64,000 bases of DNA, taken from the NCBI GenBank assembly GCA_965655625.1, contig CBFHHA010000001.1, forward strand, positions 79,758 through 143,757, given 5' to 3'. The DNA comes from CAJJDF01 sp965655625 (GTDB lineage: Bacteria > Bacteroidota > Bacteroidia > Flavobacteriales_D > CAJJDF01). Shown here in pieces: positions 25,752 to 35,250 of the stretch. Each line of letters begins with the position of its first letter. Position 1 is the first letter of the stretch. Below the pieces are notes generated by a model. It saw nothing but the letters and a program-made list of their open reading frames with translations. It was not told the origin of the DNA and ran no database searches. A program made the translations under genes and the position numbers.

Positions 25752-26108
25752 CTAAACCAAAGGATAAAAAGCATCCTCAATGTGATTGATTTTATTACCA
25801 AAAAGAGTAATGGCAATGATATCAAATCGAATATCTAGCTCAATGTTGTTTTCCTGAATATAAAAATTAGCCCCTTTGGTAATTTGTTTCTGTTTGGATT
25901 TGGTAACCGATAATTCGGGCTCTTGAAAAAACGCATTAGTTCGTGTTTTTACCTCTATAAAAACAATTATGTTATCTTTCTGAGCTATGATGTCAATCTC
26001 CGATTTTTTGTACCTAAAATTACGCGCTATGATTCGATAACCGTTTTTAACCAAAAACAAAGCAGCCAATGCTTCCCCTTCCTTCCCTATGTCGTTGTGT
26101 TGAGCCAT
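25752..26108 (-). CDS. yraN: UPF0102/YraN-family endonuclease-like protein
   Basis: A 118-residue protein with the YraN restriction-endonuclease-like fold. It shows GKEGEALAALFLVKNGY, then the nuclease-type set ARNFRYKKSEIDIIAQ, IIVFIEVKTR (E...D...ExK order) and a C-terminal RFDIIAI strand. YraN proteins are widespread and are thought to act in recombination or DNA uptake, but no activity is firmly assigned. The start fits the family (MAQHNDIGKEGE). The gene ends beside the structured repeat. Confidence 0.85.
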   Translation of the reverse strand: MAQHNDIGKEGEALAALFLVKNGYRIIARNFRYKKSEIDIIAQKDNIIVFIEVKTRTNAFFQEPELSVTKSKQKQITKGANFYIQENNIELDIRFDIIAITLFGNKINHIEDAFYPLV

Positions 26109-26168
26109 GTTTTTTTAGGATATAGAGAATAGAACAAAGAAAGGAGATATGCTTTTTTTAAAGTTAAC

Positions 26169-26206
26169 AAAAAAAGGGAAAATCAATATTCAACTTTCCC
26201 TTTTTT
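26169..26206. terminator. bidirectional terminator between pepP-like gene and yraN
   Basis: AAAAAAGGGAAA and TTTCCCTTTTTT pair around a ~14-nt loop, with A and T runs on both sides, so it can end transcription on either strand. It lies downstream of the aminopeptidase gene, which is on the minus strand. Confidence 0.7.
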
Positions 26207-26263
26207 GGTTTATTCATAGTAATATCAGAGCTCCTTTTCTTATCTCTTTTTTCTATTATCTAA

Positions 26264-27556
26264 TTAAGAGTTCATCAAGTCCTCAATATCTTCTGCTTCC
26301 AAGGGAATGTTTTTCATCAAATTCAATGGAGCTCCAGATTTTTGAATGATATAATCGTCTTCCAATCTTATTCCAAGATTCTCTTCTGGAATGTAGATTC
26401 CTGGCTCAATAGTAAATGCATTTCCTGCCTGAATTGGTTCGTGCCATAATCCCACATCATGCGTATCCAATCCTATAAAGTGAGAAGTTCCGTGCATGAA
26501 ATACTTTTTGTAAGCAGGCCAATCTGGGTTTTGATTTTTAATGTCAGTTTGGTCAATTAGCTTTAGTTTAAGTAATTGCTCTTCCATTAATTTACCAACT
26601 TCTGCGTGGTATTCGTGTAAATTTACGCCTGGAGTTAAGATTTTTTCACACTCTTTTTTCACGTGAAGAACAGAGTTGTAAACCGCTTTTTGCCTTTCGG
26701 TAAATTTTCCATTTACAGGTACAGCTCGTGTCATGTCACTTGCGTAATTGGCGTATTCTGCACCAAAATCCATCAAGATTACCTCTCCATTTTTGCACTC
26801 GGCATTGTTTTCAATGTAATGCAACACACAGGCATTATATCCAGATCCAATAATTGGAGTGTAGGCAAACCCTTTGGAACGGTTATTCAAAAACTCATGC
26901 ATCAATTCTGCCTCAATATTATATTCCATTACGCCAGGTTTGATAAAAGGAAGAACCCTTCTGAATCCTTTTTCGGTAATGTTGCAGGCTTCTTGCATCA
27001 AATCAATTTCTATTTGGTGCTTGACAGAACGAACTCTGTGCATAATTGGAGCCGACTGCAAAAAAGTAAAAGTTGGGTATTCATTTTTAATCCATTCAAT
27101 AAAACGGTCTTCACGCGTTTGCATTTCTGTGTTTGCGCGTGTATGCATATTTTGATTGAGGTAAATGTTTTCGGCCTCCGAGACTAACATTTTCAATATT
27201 TTATTGAAATCTGGTAGCCAATAAACCGTCCTGATTCCCGAGGTTTCAAAAGCCGTTTCTTTGGTCAGCTTTTCTCCTTCCCAAATTTTTATGGTTTCAG
27301 AAGTTTCTTTCAAAAACAAGATTTCTCTATGTTTTTCTTGGTGTGCATCCGGAAACAAAACCAAAATGCTTTCTTCTTGATCTACTCCTGAAAGAGCCAA
27401 AATATCTCTGTGCTGAACAAAAGGAACCGTACTGTCTGCCGAAGTAGAAAAAATATCGTTGCTATTAAAAATAGCAATCGAATTTGGCTTCATTTGTTTG
27501 GTGAATTCACTTCTCTGGTGAATGTATAAATCTTTGTTAATCCTGTGGTATTTCAT
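26264..27556 (-). CDS. pepP: Xaa-Pro aminopeptidase (M24B)
   Basis: The 430-residue protein has an N-terminal creatinase-like domain (MKPNSIAIFNSND, DHQxxF-type region) and a C-terminal pita-bread peptidase domain. The metal ligands are visible in order: D in LMDFGAEY, D in YASDMTRAVP, H in HGTSHFIGLDTHDVG, E in TIEPGIYI and E in IRLEDDY. It should remove an N-terminal residue that precedes proline, in the cytosol. I start at the ATG 27556 (MKYHRINKDLY), where the family begins. A GTG at 27580 would add eight residues. It diverges from the subtilase gene. Confidence 0.9.
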   Translation of the reverse strand: MKYHRINKDLYIHQRSEFTKQMKPNSIAIFNSNDIFSTSADSTVPFVQHRDILALSGVDQEESILVLFPDAHQEKHREILFLKETSETIKIWEGEKLTKETAFETSGIRTVYWLPDFNKILKMLVSEAENIYLNQNMHTRANTEMQTREDRFIEWIKNEYPTFTFLQSAPIMHRVRSVKHQIEIDLMQEACNITEKGFRRVLPFIKPGVMEYNIEAELMHEFLNNRSKGFAYTPIIGSGYNACVLHYIENNAECKNGEVILMDFGAEYANYASDMTRAVPVNGKFTERQKAVYNSVLHVKKECEKILTPGVNLHEYHAEVGKLMEEQLLKLKLIDQTDIKNQNPDWPAYKKYFMHGTSHFIGLDTHDVGLWHEPIQAGNAFTIEPGIYIPEENLGIRLEDDYIIQKSGAPLNLMKNIPLEAEDIEDLMNS

Positions 27557-27678
27557 AGTCTGGTTATTCTTTTTCGTCACAAAATGTTACGTTGAATAAA
27601 GGTAAGAAATTTGCAACTTCTGTGCTAATTCGAAGTAGTTCTAATGTTTGTTGTATTTTAGTGTTTCAAATACTTAGT

Positions 27679-29859
27679 ATGAAAACAATTCTTGCCCTTA
27701 TCTTAACGAGTCTTACTTGTTTGTCGTTTTCTCAAATTAGAGTAAATAGCGAATCTCAAGAACAAATAAGTCGTCTTATTTCTCAGTCAAAAATCCATTC
27801 TACTTATGAATTGAAATCAAAGAATCCATTGCTTCCAATTTACGAGGTAAACGGAGAGATGTGCCTTTCTACTTTGGCAAAAGTTACGCGTAATTTTACG
27901 GCAAGCGATTTAAATGACAAAGCATTTGTCGGAAGCCGAGTAGGAGATGTAATTACCTTAAAAATACCGTTAAAAAACCTAAGTGAAATAGAGATTTTCA
28001 CTAATCTAATACAGCTAAATGTTGCAGAAAGAATCCTTCCTCACAATCATAAAATGACTGCCGATACCCGAGTAGATAGTGTCTGGGAAGGTTTTGGTTT
28101 TGCTCAAAGTTACACTGGAAAGAATGTGTTGATTGGAATTACCGATTGGGGATTTGATTACGACCATCCCATGTTTATGGATACGACTCTTACGACTTCA
28201 AGAATAAGAGCCGCCTGGGATCATTTTAAGCATCAAGGAAACCAACCTGCAGGATTTGGCTATGGAGTAGAATATGTAACTCCTACAGAACTAGACGATG
28301 CCAATTCTGATACGGCAGGTGATTATTATGATTATGCAACTCATGGAAATCACGTAGCTGGAATTGCTGGAGGAAGTGGCGGAGGAACAATTCATAGAGG
28401 CGTAGCTTTTGAATCTGAGTATTTGTTCAACTCTATTCAATTAGATGCCGGTGCGGCAATTGATGCATTTGTATGGATGAAAAACATAGCCGACAACGAT
28501 TGGAAACGACTCGTCATAAACATGAGCTGGGGACTGTATTACATGGGAACCATGGATGGAACTTCTTTGGTGAGTCAAGCGATAGATTCTTTGAGTGCTC
28601 AGGGTGTTACTTTTGTAACTTCTGGAGGCAATAACGGAGATGCCGATTTTCATATTAAAAAAGTTTTTTCTAACGATAGTATCAGATCGAGAATAGGTTT
28701 TTATCCTTATTCGGCACATCAGTCCATGTGGGGTCAATGTATTTCTATGTGGGGAGAACCTTCAAATCCTTTCAACTCGAGATTGGAAGTTTACAATTCA
28801 TCCAATCAGTTAGTTGCGAATTCAAGGTATTATAACACCAATTCAGATAATGGCTATCACAACAACTACTTGGTTATTGGTTTAGATACGGTTTTTTACA
28901 ATTACTCGATTGATTCTGCTCATCCAAACAACAATCGACCTCATCAGCGAATGAGAGTTAAAAATACCAACACAAGTTTGCGAGTTGTGTTACATTCTTA
29001 TGCGGCCACTGGAACAGTTCATTATTGGAACGTAGTTGAGCTAAGTAACGGAGTAGGAAACTGGGGCTTGGATTTTTATTCCTTTGGAAACGATGGGGTT
29101 GCTGGAGATAATTTATACGGATTAGGCGAACCGGCCTGCACCAAAAGTGCAATTACCGTTGCTGCTCATCAATCTCAAAACATAGCAATTACGGGTCAAG
29201 TTTTTCCCGGTAATATTGCTAGCTTTTCCAGCAGAGGTCCAACTTATGACGAGCGAATGAAGCCCGATGTGTCTGCACCAGGAATGAATGTTATTTCCTC
29301 GATTAATTCATATACAACAGGCAGTTATACGACAGCTTCAAGTACTACTTTCAATGGAAGAACCTATGATTTTGCGGCTTTTTCGGGAACATCGATGAGT
29401 TCGCCAGCTACAGCTGGAGTAGTTGCTTTAATTTTGGAAGCAAGCCCTACTATTGAGCCAAGACAAATAAAAGATATATTGATAGCTACAGCCAGAGAGG
29501 ATGCGAGAACAGGAACAATTCCGGCTACCGGTAGCCCAGTTTGGGGACATGGAAAAGTAACCGCAACAGCTGCTTTGCAAATGGCAGAAAATGTAGTCTC
29601 TGTCGAAGAAAATGAATTTTCGGGAACGAAAGCCATCGTTTTCCCCAACCCAACCAACGGAACTTTTATTCTCGATTTAGGCGAACAAACTCAACTAAAC
29701 CGCATCTTCCTCACCGATATAAACGGAAGATTAATCAAAGAAATCACCCCACAAAATGTTTCACAATACGAGATAAGCTTTGAAGGAAGTGCAGGAGTTT
29801 ATTTGTTGAATGTGGTGGGAAAGATCGAAAGTAGGACCCTTAAAATTCTACGTGAATAA
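27679..29859 (+). CDS. secreted subtilisin-family (S8) protease with type IX sorting domain
   Basis: From the ATG at 27679 the protein starts with a signal peptide (KTILALILTSLTCLSFSQ). A ~120-residue propeptide region follows, then the S8 catalytic domain: Asp in GITDWGFDYDHPMF, His in YATHGNHVAGIAGG, oxyanion Asn near VTSGGNNGDAD, and Ser in FSGTSMSSPATAGVVAL. The insert between His and Ser is about 300 residues and contains a beta-rich domain. The tail IVFPNPTNGTFILDL ... GVYLLNVVG is a Por sorting domain, so the protease is exported by the type IX system. The earlier in-frame codon at 27592 is rejected because the signal peptide begins here. The stop abuts the stop of the convergent dnaE gene with no spacer. 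Confidence 0.92.
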   Translation: MKTILALILTSLTCLSFSQIRVNSESQEQISRLISQSKIHSTYELKSKNPLLPIYEVNGEMCLSTLAKVTRNFTASDLNDKAFVGSRVGDVITLKIPLKNLSEIEIFTNLIQLNVAERILPHNHKMTADTRVDSVWEGFGFAQSYTGKNVLIGITDWGFDYDHPMFMDTTLTTSRIRAAWDHFKHQGNQPAGFGYGVEYVTPTELDDANSDTAGDYYDYATHGNHVAGIAGGSGGGTIHRGVAFESEYLFNSIQLDAGAAIDAFVWMKNIADNDWKRLVINMSWGLYYMGTMDGTSLVSQAIDSLSAQGVTFVTSGGNNGDADFHIKKVFSNDSIRSRIGFYPYSAHQSMWGQCISMWGEPSNPFNSRLEVYNSSNQLVANSRYYNTNSDNGYHNNYLVIGLDTVFYNYSIDSAHPNNNRPHQRMRVKNTNTSLRVVLHSYAATGTVHYWNVVELSNGVGNWGLDFYSFGNDGVAGDNLYGLGEPACTKSAITVAAHQSQNIAITGQVFPGNIASFSSRGPTYDERMKPDVSAPGMNVISSINSYTTGSYTTASSTTFNGRTYDFAAFSGTSMSSPATAGVVALILEASPTIEPRQIKDILIATAREDARTGTIPATGSPVWGHGKVTATAALQMAENVVSVEENEFSGTKAIVFPNPTNGTFILDLGEQTQLNRIFLTDINGRLIKEITPQNVSQYEISFEGSAGVYLLNVVGKIESRTLKILRE

Positions 29860-32826
29860 TTACTCTGCATACCTCGGATCTACCACCCAATCCATTTTTT
29901 TCATGCGGTGAACTTCTAGAGTTAAGAAGTCAAACTCTTCGGTAACTTTTCCGTAGAGTTTGTAAACCCCTTTACCTCTAAACAAATATTTTTCTACCGT
30001 GTTGGGAAAATGAACCGTGTCTATAAATTCTCCATCTTTATCTAAAAAAGTTCCAAACTGCATTCGTTTTTTATTCACTGTTTTGGTGCTTTTTACCGTT
30101 ACTAAATAGCCGTACATTTCTATTTTTCGGTTGATGTGGTATTTCATTTCCATGGCTTTTACTCCTTCTTTCTGCTCCTCTTTCATTAGGTCAAACGGAT
30201 TGCCAAGTGTAAACCCAAACAACTCCAATTGGTCAAAAGCTACTTCTTCTTTATCAAAATTCAACGAAGGAATTTCAAAGCCTTTCCCATGATTAAATTC
30301 AAAAAGTTTAGGCTGTTCTTTTACTACCAATTCGGGCGAATAAGTGAGCTTTAATTTCCACAGCAAGCTTCGTTTATTGTTGTCAAAGTCATTGAAACAG
30401 CCAGCTCGCACAAGCAATTCTGCTTGGGAAACGCTCACAGCGGTTCGCTCCATAAAACCGGCCAAACCATCAAACAAGCCTGCTTTTCTACTCTCCAAAA
30501 TTTCGGTAATGGCACTCTGCGAAAGTTCATGAATCGTATCCAATCCCAAATACACATTTTTGCCTTTCAGCACGCTTTCGCCACGGCTGTAATTGATGTG
30601 CGGAGGATGAACAGTTCCTCCCAGCATTTTTATCTCGTGGAGGTAAGTTTCTTTTCGGTAAAATCCTCCGCCATTATTAATTACCGCCACCATGTATTCG
30701 AGCGGAAAATACGTTTTGAGGAACAAACTCTGGTAACTTTCTACCGCATAACTGGCCGAGTGCCCTTTGGCAAAAGCATAACCCGCAAAACTTTCCGTTT
30801 GTCGCCAAATTTCAAACGTAACCTTGTCTTCATAACCTTTCTCTCGGCAATTGTCAATGAATTTTTGTTTCACTGCTTCAAACTCGTTTCGAGAACGGAA
30901 TTTTCCACTCATTCCTCTTCGCAATACATCGGCTTCGCCCAGGGATAATCCCGCAAAAAGGTGAGCTACTTTTATCACATCTTCCTGATATACCATCACT
31001 CCGTAAGTTTCGGGCATAATCTGCAACATAATTGGATGAGCTTCTTTTTCTATTCGCTCGGGATAGCGATGCCGTAAAATGTACTCGCGCATCATTCCAC
31101 TTTGCGAAACCCCAGGACGAATAATGGAGCTGGCAGCTACCAACCCCAAATACGTGTCAACTCGTAATTTTTTGAGTAGCATCCGCATGGCTGGTGATTC
31201 TACATAAAAACATCCCAAGCATTTGGCTTCGGCCACCAAGGCATTAATCTTAGGGTCTTTTTTAAAGGTTTTTACATCATGGATATCAAAATCTGCTTTT
31301 TCGGGTTGGTTTTCTTGAATGATTTGCACCGCCTCTTTTATTTTTGCCAATCCACGTTGACCCAAAATATCAAATTTGTACAATCCCACATCTTCGGCAA
31401 TTACCATATCAAATTGCACGGTAGGAAACCCTTTGGGCGGAAGATTAGTTGCCGAAAAAGAATGAAGAGGCGAGTTAGAGATTAAAATTCCTCCAGCGTG
31501 AATTCCCAAATGATTGGGAAATCCCTGAATGAGACTGCCGTATTTCAATACCAAAAGAGCCAGTTCATCCAGCCTATTTGCCAAGAATTTTCCGCTGCTT
31601 AGTTTGTCAATTTCTTCTTTGGGTAGGCCAAAAACTTTACCCAATTCTCTCACCGTTCCTCGGTATTGAAAACAATTGTAAGTAGCCAGCAACGACACGT
31701 GATTGAACCGTTCAAAAATATAACGGGTCACATCTTGCCGGTCTCGCCAAGAGAAATCAATGTCAAAATCGGGCGGATTTTTTCGGTAGAGGTTAATAAA
31801 CCGTTCAAAATATAAATCGAGTTCAATGGGGTCTACATCCGTAATTCCTAGTAAATATGCCACAATGCTGTTGGCTCCACTTCCTCGCCCAATATGAAAA
31901 TAGCCTTTTCGTTTGGCGTAGTTTACAATGTCCCAATTGATCAAAAAATAAGAAACGTAGTCTTGTTTGATAATTAAATCGAGTTCTTTCTCTATTCGTT
32001 CTTTTATTTGGGTAGTCACTTCATTTCCATAGCGATAGGGCAATCCGTCTTCCGTTAATTTACGCAAAAGAGCAATGTCTTCCTCTCGGCTTTTGGTGTA
32101 CACACTTTGGTTTTGGGGCTTGCGGTTTTCACTAAAATCAAAATGAACGGAACAGCTATCCAGAATATGTTGGGTGTTCTGTATCAAAAGAGGAAACTCC
32201 GAAAATACAGAAGTCAACTCATCCTTTGGAAGCATTTTTTCTTCGGGATGTGCTTCTTCGGTTTTGGGTAATTTGCTCAGTAGACTGTTATTATCAATAG
32301 CTCGCAACAATCTGTGGGCATTAAAATCTCGTTTGTTTCTAAAAGTAACTGTTTGCAAAATCACCAGTTTTTCTTGATGTTTCAGCCACCACGACATCCT
32401 GAGCTGTGGAATTTCGCGAACCGCAATACCAATGTATTCGTGAGGAAGTAGAGACTCCACGGAGATTTCATTTGCCACCCGAAAAGGATATACCACGAAT
32501 ACATTTTTAAATTTAGGCGCACGCTTAGGAATTTCTTTCTTTTGATGAAGAAAATGTGATAAATATGAGTTCATTTCTTGAAATCCTTCATTATTCTTGG
32601 CAATTCCCACAAAACAAGGGTCGTTTCCGTTTCTAAAATCAATTCCCACAATTGGTTTTATCCCGTATTCAGACGAAAGTCTAATAAAATTTAGGCACCC
32701 CGAAGTGTTATTGATATCGGCAAGCACCAGCGAGTTTAGTCCACGCTCTTGTGCTATTTCTAGCAATGTTTTTTCTGAAAAAGTTCCGTAGCGTAAGCTG
32801 TAATAGGTGTGGCAGTTGAGGTACAT
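29860..32826 (-). CDS. DNA polymerase III alpha-like subunit, error-prone DnaE2 type
   Basis: The 988-residue C-family polymerase starts with a PHP domain (NCHTYYSLRYGTFS). The palm contains GRGSGANSIVAY and the catalytic PDFDIDF at residues 352-358 (D353, D355), followed by QEDVIKVAHLFAG and the AGYAFAKGHSASYA fingers motif. Near the end come a helix-hairpin-helix segment, QLELFGFTLGNPFDL, and an OB fold. It is ~170 residues shorter than replicative DnaE. It sits behind dinB on the same strand and opposite a LexA-like regulator, which matches the mutagenic DnaE2 cassette and not the replicase. In Bacteroidota this pair is thought to do translesion synthesis after DNA damage. Whether it is induced here is inference. 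Confidence 0.85.
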   Translation of the reverse strand: MYLNCHTYYSLRYGTFSEKTLLEIAQERGLNSLVLADINNTSGCLNFIRLSSEYGIKPIVGIDFRNGNDPCFVGIAKNNEGFQEMNSYLSHFLHQKKEIPKRAPKFKNVFVVYPFRVANEISVESLLPHEYIGIAVREIPQLRMSWWLKHQEKLVILQTVTFRNKRDFNAHRLLRAIDNNSLLSKLPKTEEAHPEEKMLPKDELTSVFSEFPLLIQNTQHILDSCSVHFDFSENRKPQNQSVYTKSREEDIALLRKLTEDGLPYRYGNEVTTQIKERIEKELDLIIKQDYVSYFLINWDIVNYAKRKGYFHIGRGSGANSIVAYLLGITDVDPIELDLYFERFINLYRKNPPDFDIDFSWRDRQDVTRYIFERFNHVSLLATYNCFQYRGTVRELGKVFGLPKEEIDKLSSGKFLANRLDELALLVLKYGSLIQGFPNHLGIHAGGILISNSPLHSFSATNLPPKGFPTVQFDMVIAEDVGLYKFDILGQRGLAKIKEAVQIIQENQPEKADFDIHDVKTFKKDPKINALVAEAKCLGCFYVESPAMRMLLKKLRVDTYLGLVAASSIIRPGVSQSGMMREYILRHRYPERIEKEAHPIMLQIMPETYGVMVYQEDVIKVAHLFAGLSLGEADVLRRGMSGKFRSRNEFEAVKQKFIDNCREKGYEDKVTFEIWRQTESFAGYAFAKGHSASYAVESYQSLFLKTYFPLEYMVAVINNGGGFYRKETYLHEIKMLGGTVHPPHINYSRGESVLKGKNVYLGLDTIHELSQSAITEILESRKAGLFDGLAGFMERTAVSVSQAELLVRAGCFNDFDNNKRSLLWKLKLTYSPELVVKEQPKLFEFNHGKGFEIPSLNFDKEEVAFDQLELFGFTLGNPFDLMKEEQKEGVKAMEMKYHINRKIEMYGYLVTVKSTKTVNKKRMQFGTFLDKDGEFIDTVHFPNTVEKYLFRGKGVYKLYGKVTEEFDFLTLEVHRMKKMDWVVDPRYAE

Positions 32827-32841
32827 TTTTTTGGTTTTAAA

Positions 32842-32898
32842 GTTGGGCTTCGATTCTCTCTTCCGATAAAAATCGGAATCGAACTCAGTCCGCAGATT
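32842..32898. repeat. GTTGGGCTTCGAT structured repeat, short copy 3
   Basis: The conserved GTTGGGCTTCGATT is followed by a different hairpin, TTCCGAT-AAAA-ATCGGAA, and then ACTCAGTCCGCAGATT. The stem sequence is unrelated to the TTTTGC/GCAAAA of the copies at 22354 and 25597, but it pairs equally well. It sits in the 209-bp spacer between dnaE2 and dinB. Confidence 0.7.
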
Positions 32899-33035
32899 AT
32901 CATTTATGCGAGTTGATGTGTTGTTTTTAGAGATTTTTCTCCAAAGAATCTTTTTATCATTCCTCTATTCTCTGTTCTCTGTTTTCTTTCCTCTCTAAAA
33001 CGAGAATCATAATTCATCTATCGTAAGTCACACCC

Positions 33036-34253
33036 TTAACTTCTCCTGTGCGCTAGCAATTCGGGAGGTTCGCCATTGAAAGGATTATGGAAGCGGCCAA
33101 TGGTTTTGGCGTTCATTGCTACCGCTCTCATAACACTTCTTTCTCCATACTTGGACCGAATGTTGTCCATAGCTTTATAAAGGTTGATTTGTTTTTCCGA
33201 ATCATCAAAAAGATTTATTTGGTAACTCCCCGAAACCAATCCGCTATATCGTATTCCTATCAATCTCACCAATAATCTTCGTCCATAAAGCTGTTTGAAA
33301 ATTTCTTGTACCTTGGGAATCAAAATATGATCTGCTGAGGTATAAGGAATTTTTACTTGCTTGGTGTAAGTATTAAAGTCCGAATACCTGATTTTTACTG
33401 TAATTACAGAGGCCACTTTTCCACCTCTGCGCAATTGAAAGGCTAAATTTTCTGCCATTGCCGACAGAATCCCTGTTAATCTTTCCGTATCAATCGTATC
33501 TTTTTGGAATGTCCGTTCGGTAGAGATAGACTTACGTTCTGTAAAGGGTACGATAAGAGAATTGTCAATTCCATTTGCTTTTTTCCAGATGCTTTCGCCA
33601 TTTTTTCCAAAAACCGAGCGCATCATATCGATTTGCATTTCCTGAATTGTGATGATTTTTTTAACCCCAAGATTTCTAAGGGATTGATAGGTTTTGTTTC
33701 CTACCATTGGTATTTTTTTTACAGAAAGTGGAGCTAAAAAAGATTTTTCATTTCCAGAGTCGATTCGTATTTGGTTGTTTGGTTTTGCTTCGCCTGTAGC
33801 CACCTTGCTCACCGTTTTGTTTACGGATAATCCAAACGAAATGGGCAATCCGGTTTCTTTGGTAATGAGCTGGCGGAGTTCGCTCGCGTGTTGGTAACAA
33901 CCGTAAAACTTATCCATTCCCGAGAGATCGGCAAAAAACTCATCGATACTTGTTTTTTCGAGGACAGGAACTCGTTCCTTCACAATGTCAGTTACCAGTT
34001 TGGAGTACTTGGTGTAAGTGGCTGTATTGCCTCTAATTATTGCCGCTTCGGGACACAGCGCCTTTGCCATACGCATGGGCATTCCGGAGTGTACACCAAA
34101 TTTACGCGCCTCATAACTGCATGATGCTACCACACCACGATCGCTCGTTCCACCCAGAAGCACAGGAATATCATTGAGCCTGCTATCTAGCAACCTTTCC
34201 ACCGACACATAAAACGTGTCTAAATCCATATGTAATATTGAGCGTTTGTTCAT
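33036..34253 (-). CDS. dinB: Y-family DNA polymerase IV
   Basis: A 405-residue lesion-bypass polymerase. The catalytic site is visible: HMDLDTFYVSVE (first metal Asp), SYEARKFGVHSGM (steric region) and TSIDEFFADLSG (D and E of the second cluster). The helix-hairpin-helix thumb includes KIPMVGNKTYQSLRNLGV. The little finger follows, and QINLF at residues 345-349 is a good beta-clamp-binding pentapeptide. The conserved tail AKTIGRFHNPFNGEPPELL resembles Bacteroidota members. It precedes dnaE2 on the same strand with 209 bp between, and is divergent from the S24 regulator. Confidence 0.93.
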   Translation of the reverse strand: MNKRSILHMDLDTFYVSVERLLDSRLNDIPVLLGGTSDRGVVASCSYEARKFGVHSGMPMRMAKALCPEAAIIRGNTATYTKYSKLVTDIVKERVPVLEKTSIDEFFADLSGMDKFYGCYQHASELRQLITKETGLPISFGLSVNKTVSKVATGEAKPNNQIRIDSGNEKSFLAPLSVKKIPMVGNKTYQSLRNLGVKKIITIQEMQIDMMRSVFGKNGESIWKKANGIDNSLIVPFTERKSISTERTFQKDTIDTERLTGILSAMAENLAFQLRRGGKVASVITVKIRYSDFNTYTKQVKIPYTSADHILIPKVQEIFKQLYGRRLLVRLIGIRYSGLVSGSYQINLFDDSEKQINLYKAMDNIRSKYGERSVMRAVAMNAKTIGRFHNPFNGEPPELLAHRRS

Positions 34254-34317
34254 TTTATTTTACGTCTCCAGCCTTTGTCTGAGCGAAAGGAGTAACTATT
34301 CATTTCATCGTTTTGTT

Positions 34318-34352
34318 TTCGATACAATCCCGATAAAAAATCGGGATCACTC
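34318..34352. repeat. GTTGGGCTTCGAT-type repeat, degenerate copy 4
   Basis: TTCGATAC is followed by the hairpin ATCCCGAT-AAAAA-ATCGGGAT and ACTC, the same order as the other copies with yet another stem. It occupies the dinB-regulator spacer. Confidence 0.55.
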
Positions 34353-34473
34353 GAACCGACACTAGATTTCAGTTACATCCATAACTTTGTTTCTTTTTAG
34401 AGAATCCTTCTTTCATCTCTCTCTTTTCTTTTTTTCAAAATAACGAATAATTATATCAAAAAGTTTAACTACA

Positions 34474-34494
34474 TTTGATACAAATTATATCAAA
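34474..34494. promoter_or_regulatory. candidate operator of the XRE-S24 regulator, touching its start codon
   Basis: TTTGATA and TATCAAA half-sites form a 21-bp near-perfect dyad whose last base precedes the ATG at 34495. A further half-site TATATCAAA lies at 34452-34460. The position suggests autorepression by the adjacent regulator and perhaps control of the divergent dinB. Confidence 0.6.
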
Positions 34495-35250
34495 ATGTCC
34501 ACACTAAGCGAAAACTTAAAACACCTGAGAGGGAAGAAAGGCAAGAGCCAGCAGGCGATAGCAGATGTAGTGTCTATTACCAGAGGAGCTTATCAAAAAT
34601 ACGAAGAAGCAAGGTCCGAACCACCTCATAATACGTTGATTAAGTTGTCAAATTACTACACAATAACGATAGACATTTTGCTCCAGATAGATTTGCGAAA
34701 AACCAACCCTGAGGATTTAATGAAGTTGAATAATAGGATGTTGTTTCCGGTGATGACTTCTAAAAAAGACAAGCAACCGATTGAGCTAATCCCTAAATCG
34801 GCACAAGCAGGTTATGCATTGGGGTACGGAGATCCAGATTTTATTCAGTCGCTCAAGACGATTTCGTTGCCTTTCTTGGGTGTAGGAAAGTACCGGGCTT
34901 TTCCAATCTCGGGCGATAGCATGACTCCTAATGTAAAAGATGGTTCGTACGTTATTGGAGAATATGTAGAGCACCTGACTCAACTAAAAAATGGAAAGAC
35001 TTATGTGGTACTTACCAAAGACGATGGGATTGTGTACAAGCGAGTTCACCAAGGAATAAAATCAATAGAACTACACTCGGATAATAAATTTTATGACCCG
35101 TACACCGTTTCTCTTCACGAGATTATAGAAATGTGGGAATTTCGTGCAGCAATTAATGTAGAGGATTTGGAGCCAGACGAAGTGACTAACGAGCAGTTGC
35201 TTGAAACGATTATGGCATTAAAAAATCAACAATTAAAACCGAACGATTAA
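34495..35250 (+). CDS. XRE-family regulator with S24 (LexA/UmuD-like) self-cleavage domain
   Basis: A 251-residue transcription factor. Residues ~5-65 are an XRE helix-turn-helix (LKHLRGKKGKSQQAIADVVS, then SITRGAYQKYEE). The C-terminal S24 domain has a catalytic Ser142 in ISGDSMTPN and Lys182 in IVYKRVHQ. An Ala105-Gly106 bond (SAQAGYALGY) lies 37 residues before the serine, the LexA-like spacing, so RecA-stimulated autocleavage is plausible. It is divergent from dinB-dnaE2, and its start codon abuts a 21-bp dyad. I infer that it is the damage-responsive repressor of this cassette. The last 4 bp overlap the convergent purK. Confidence 0.88.
   Translation: MSTLSENLKHLRGKKGKSQQAIADVVSITRGAYQKYEEARSEPPHNTLIKLSNYYTITIDILLQIDLRKTNPEDLMKLNNRMLFPVMTSKKDKQPIELIPKSAQAGYALGYGDPDFIQSLKTISLPFLGVGKYRAFPISGDSMTPNVKDGSYVIGEYVEHLTQLKNGKTYVVLTKDDGIVYKRVHQGIKSIELHSDNKFYDPYTVSLHEIIEMWEFRAAINVEDLEPDEVTNEQLLETIMALKNQQLKPND

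Noticed and set aside
25368..25838. Open frame of 156 codons downstream of valS
   Set aside because: It is repeat DNA and runs into the 3' end of yraN on the other strand. No protein features are present.
26663..27187. 174-codon frame antisense to the aminopeptidase
   Set aside because: The opposite strand carries all catalytic motifs of an M24 peptidase. The antisense frame has no recognisable feature.
30424..30948. 174-codon frame antisense to dnaE2
   Set aside because: It lies in the thumb/fingers region of a conserved polymerase and is a shadow frame.
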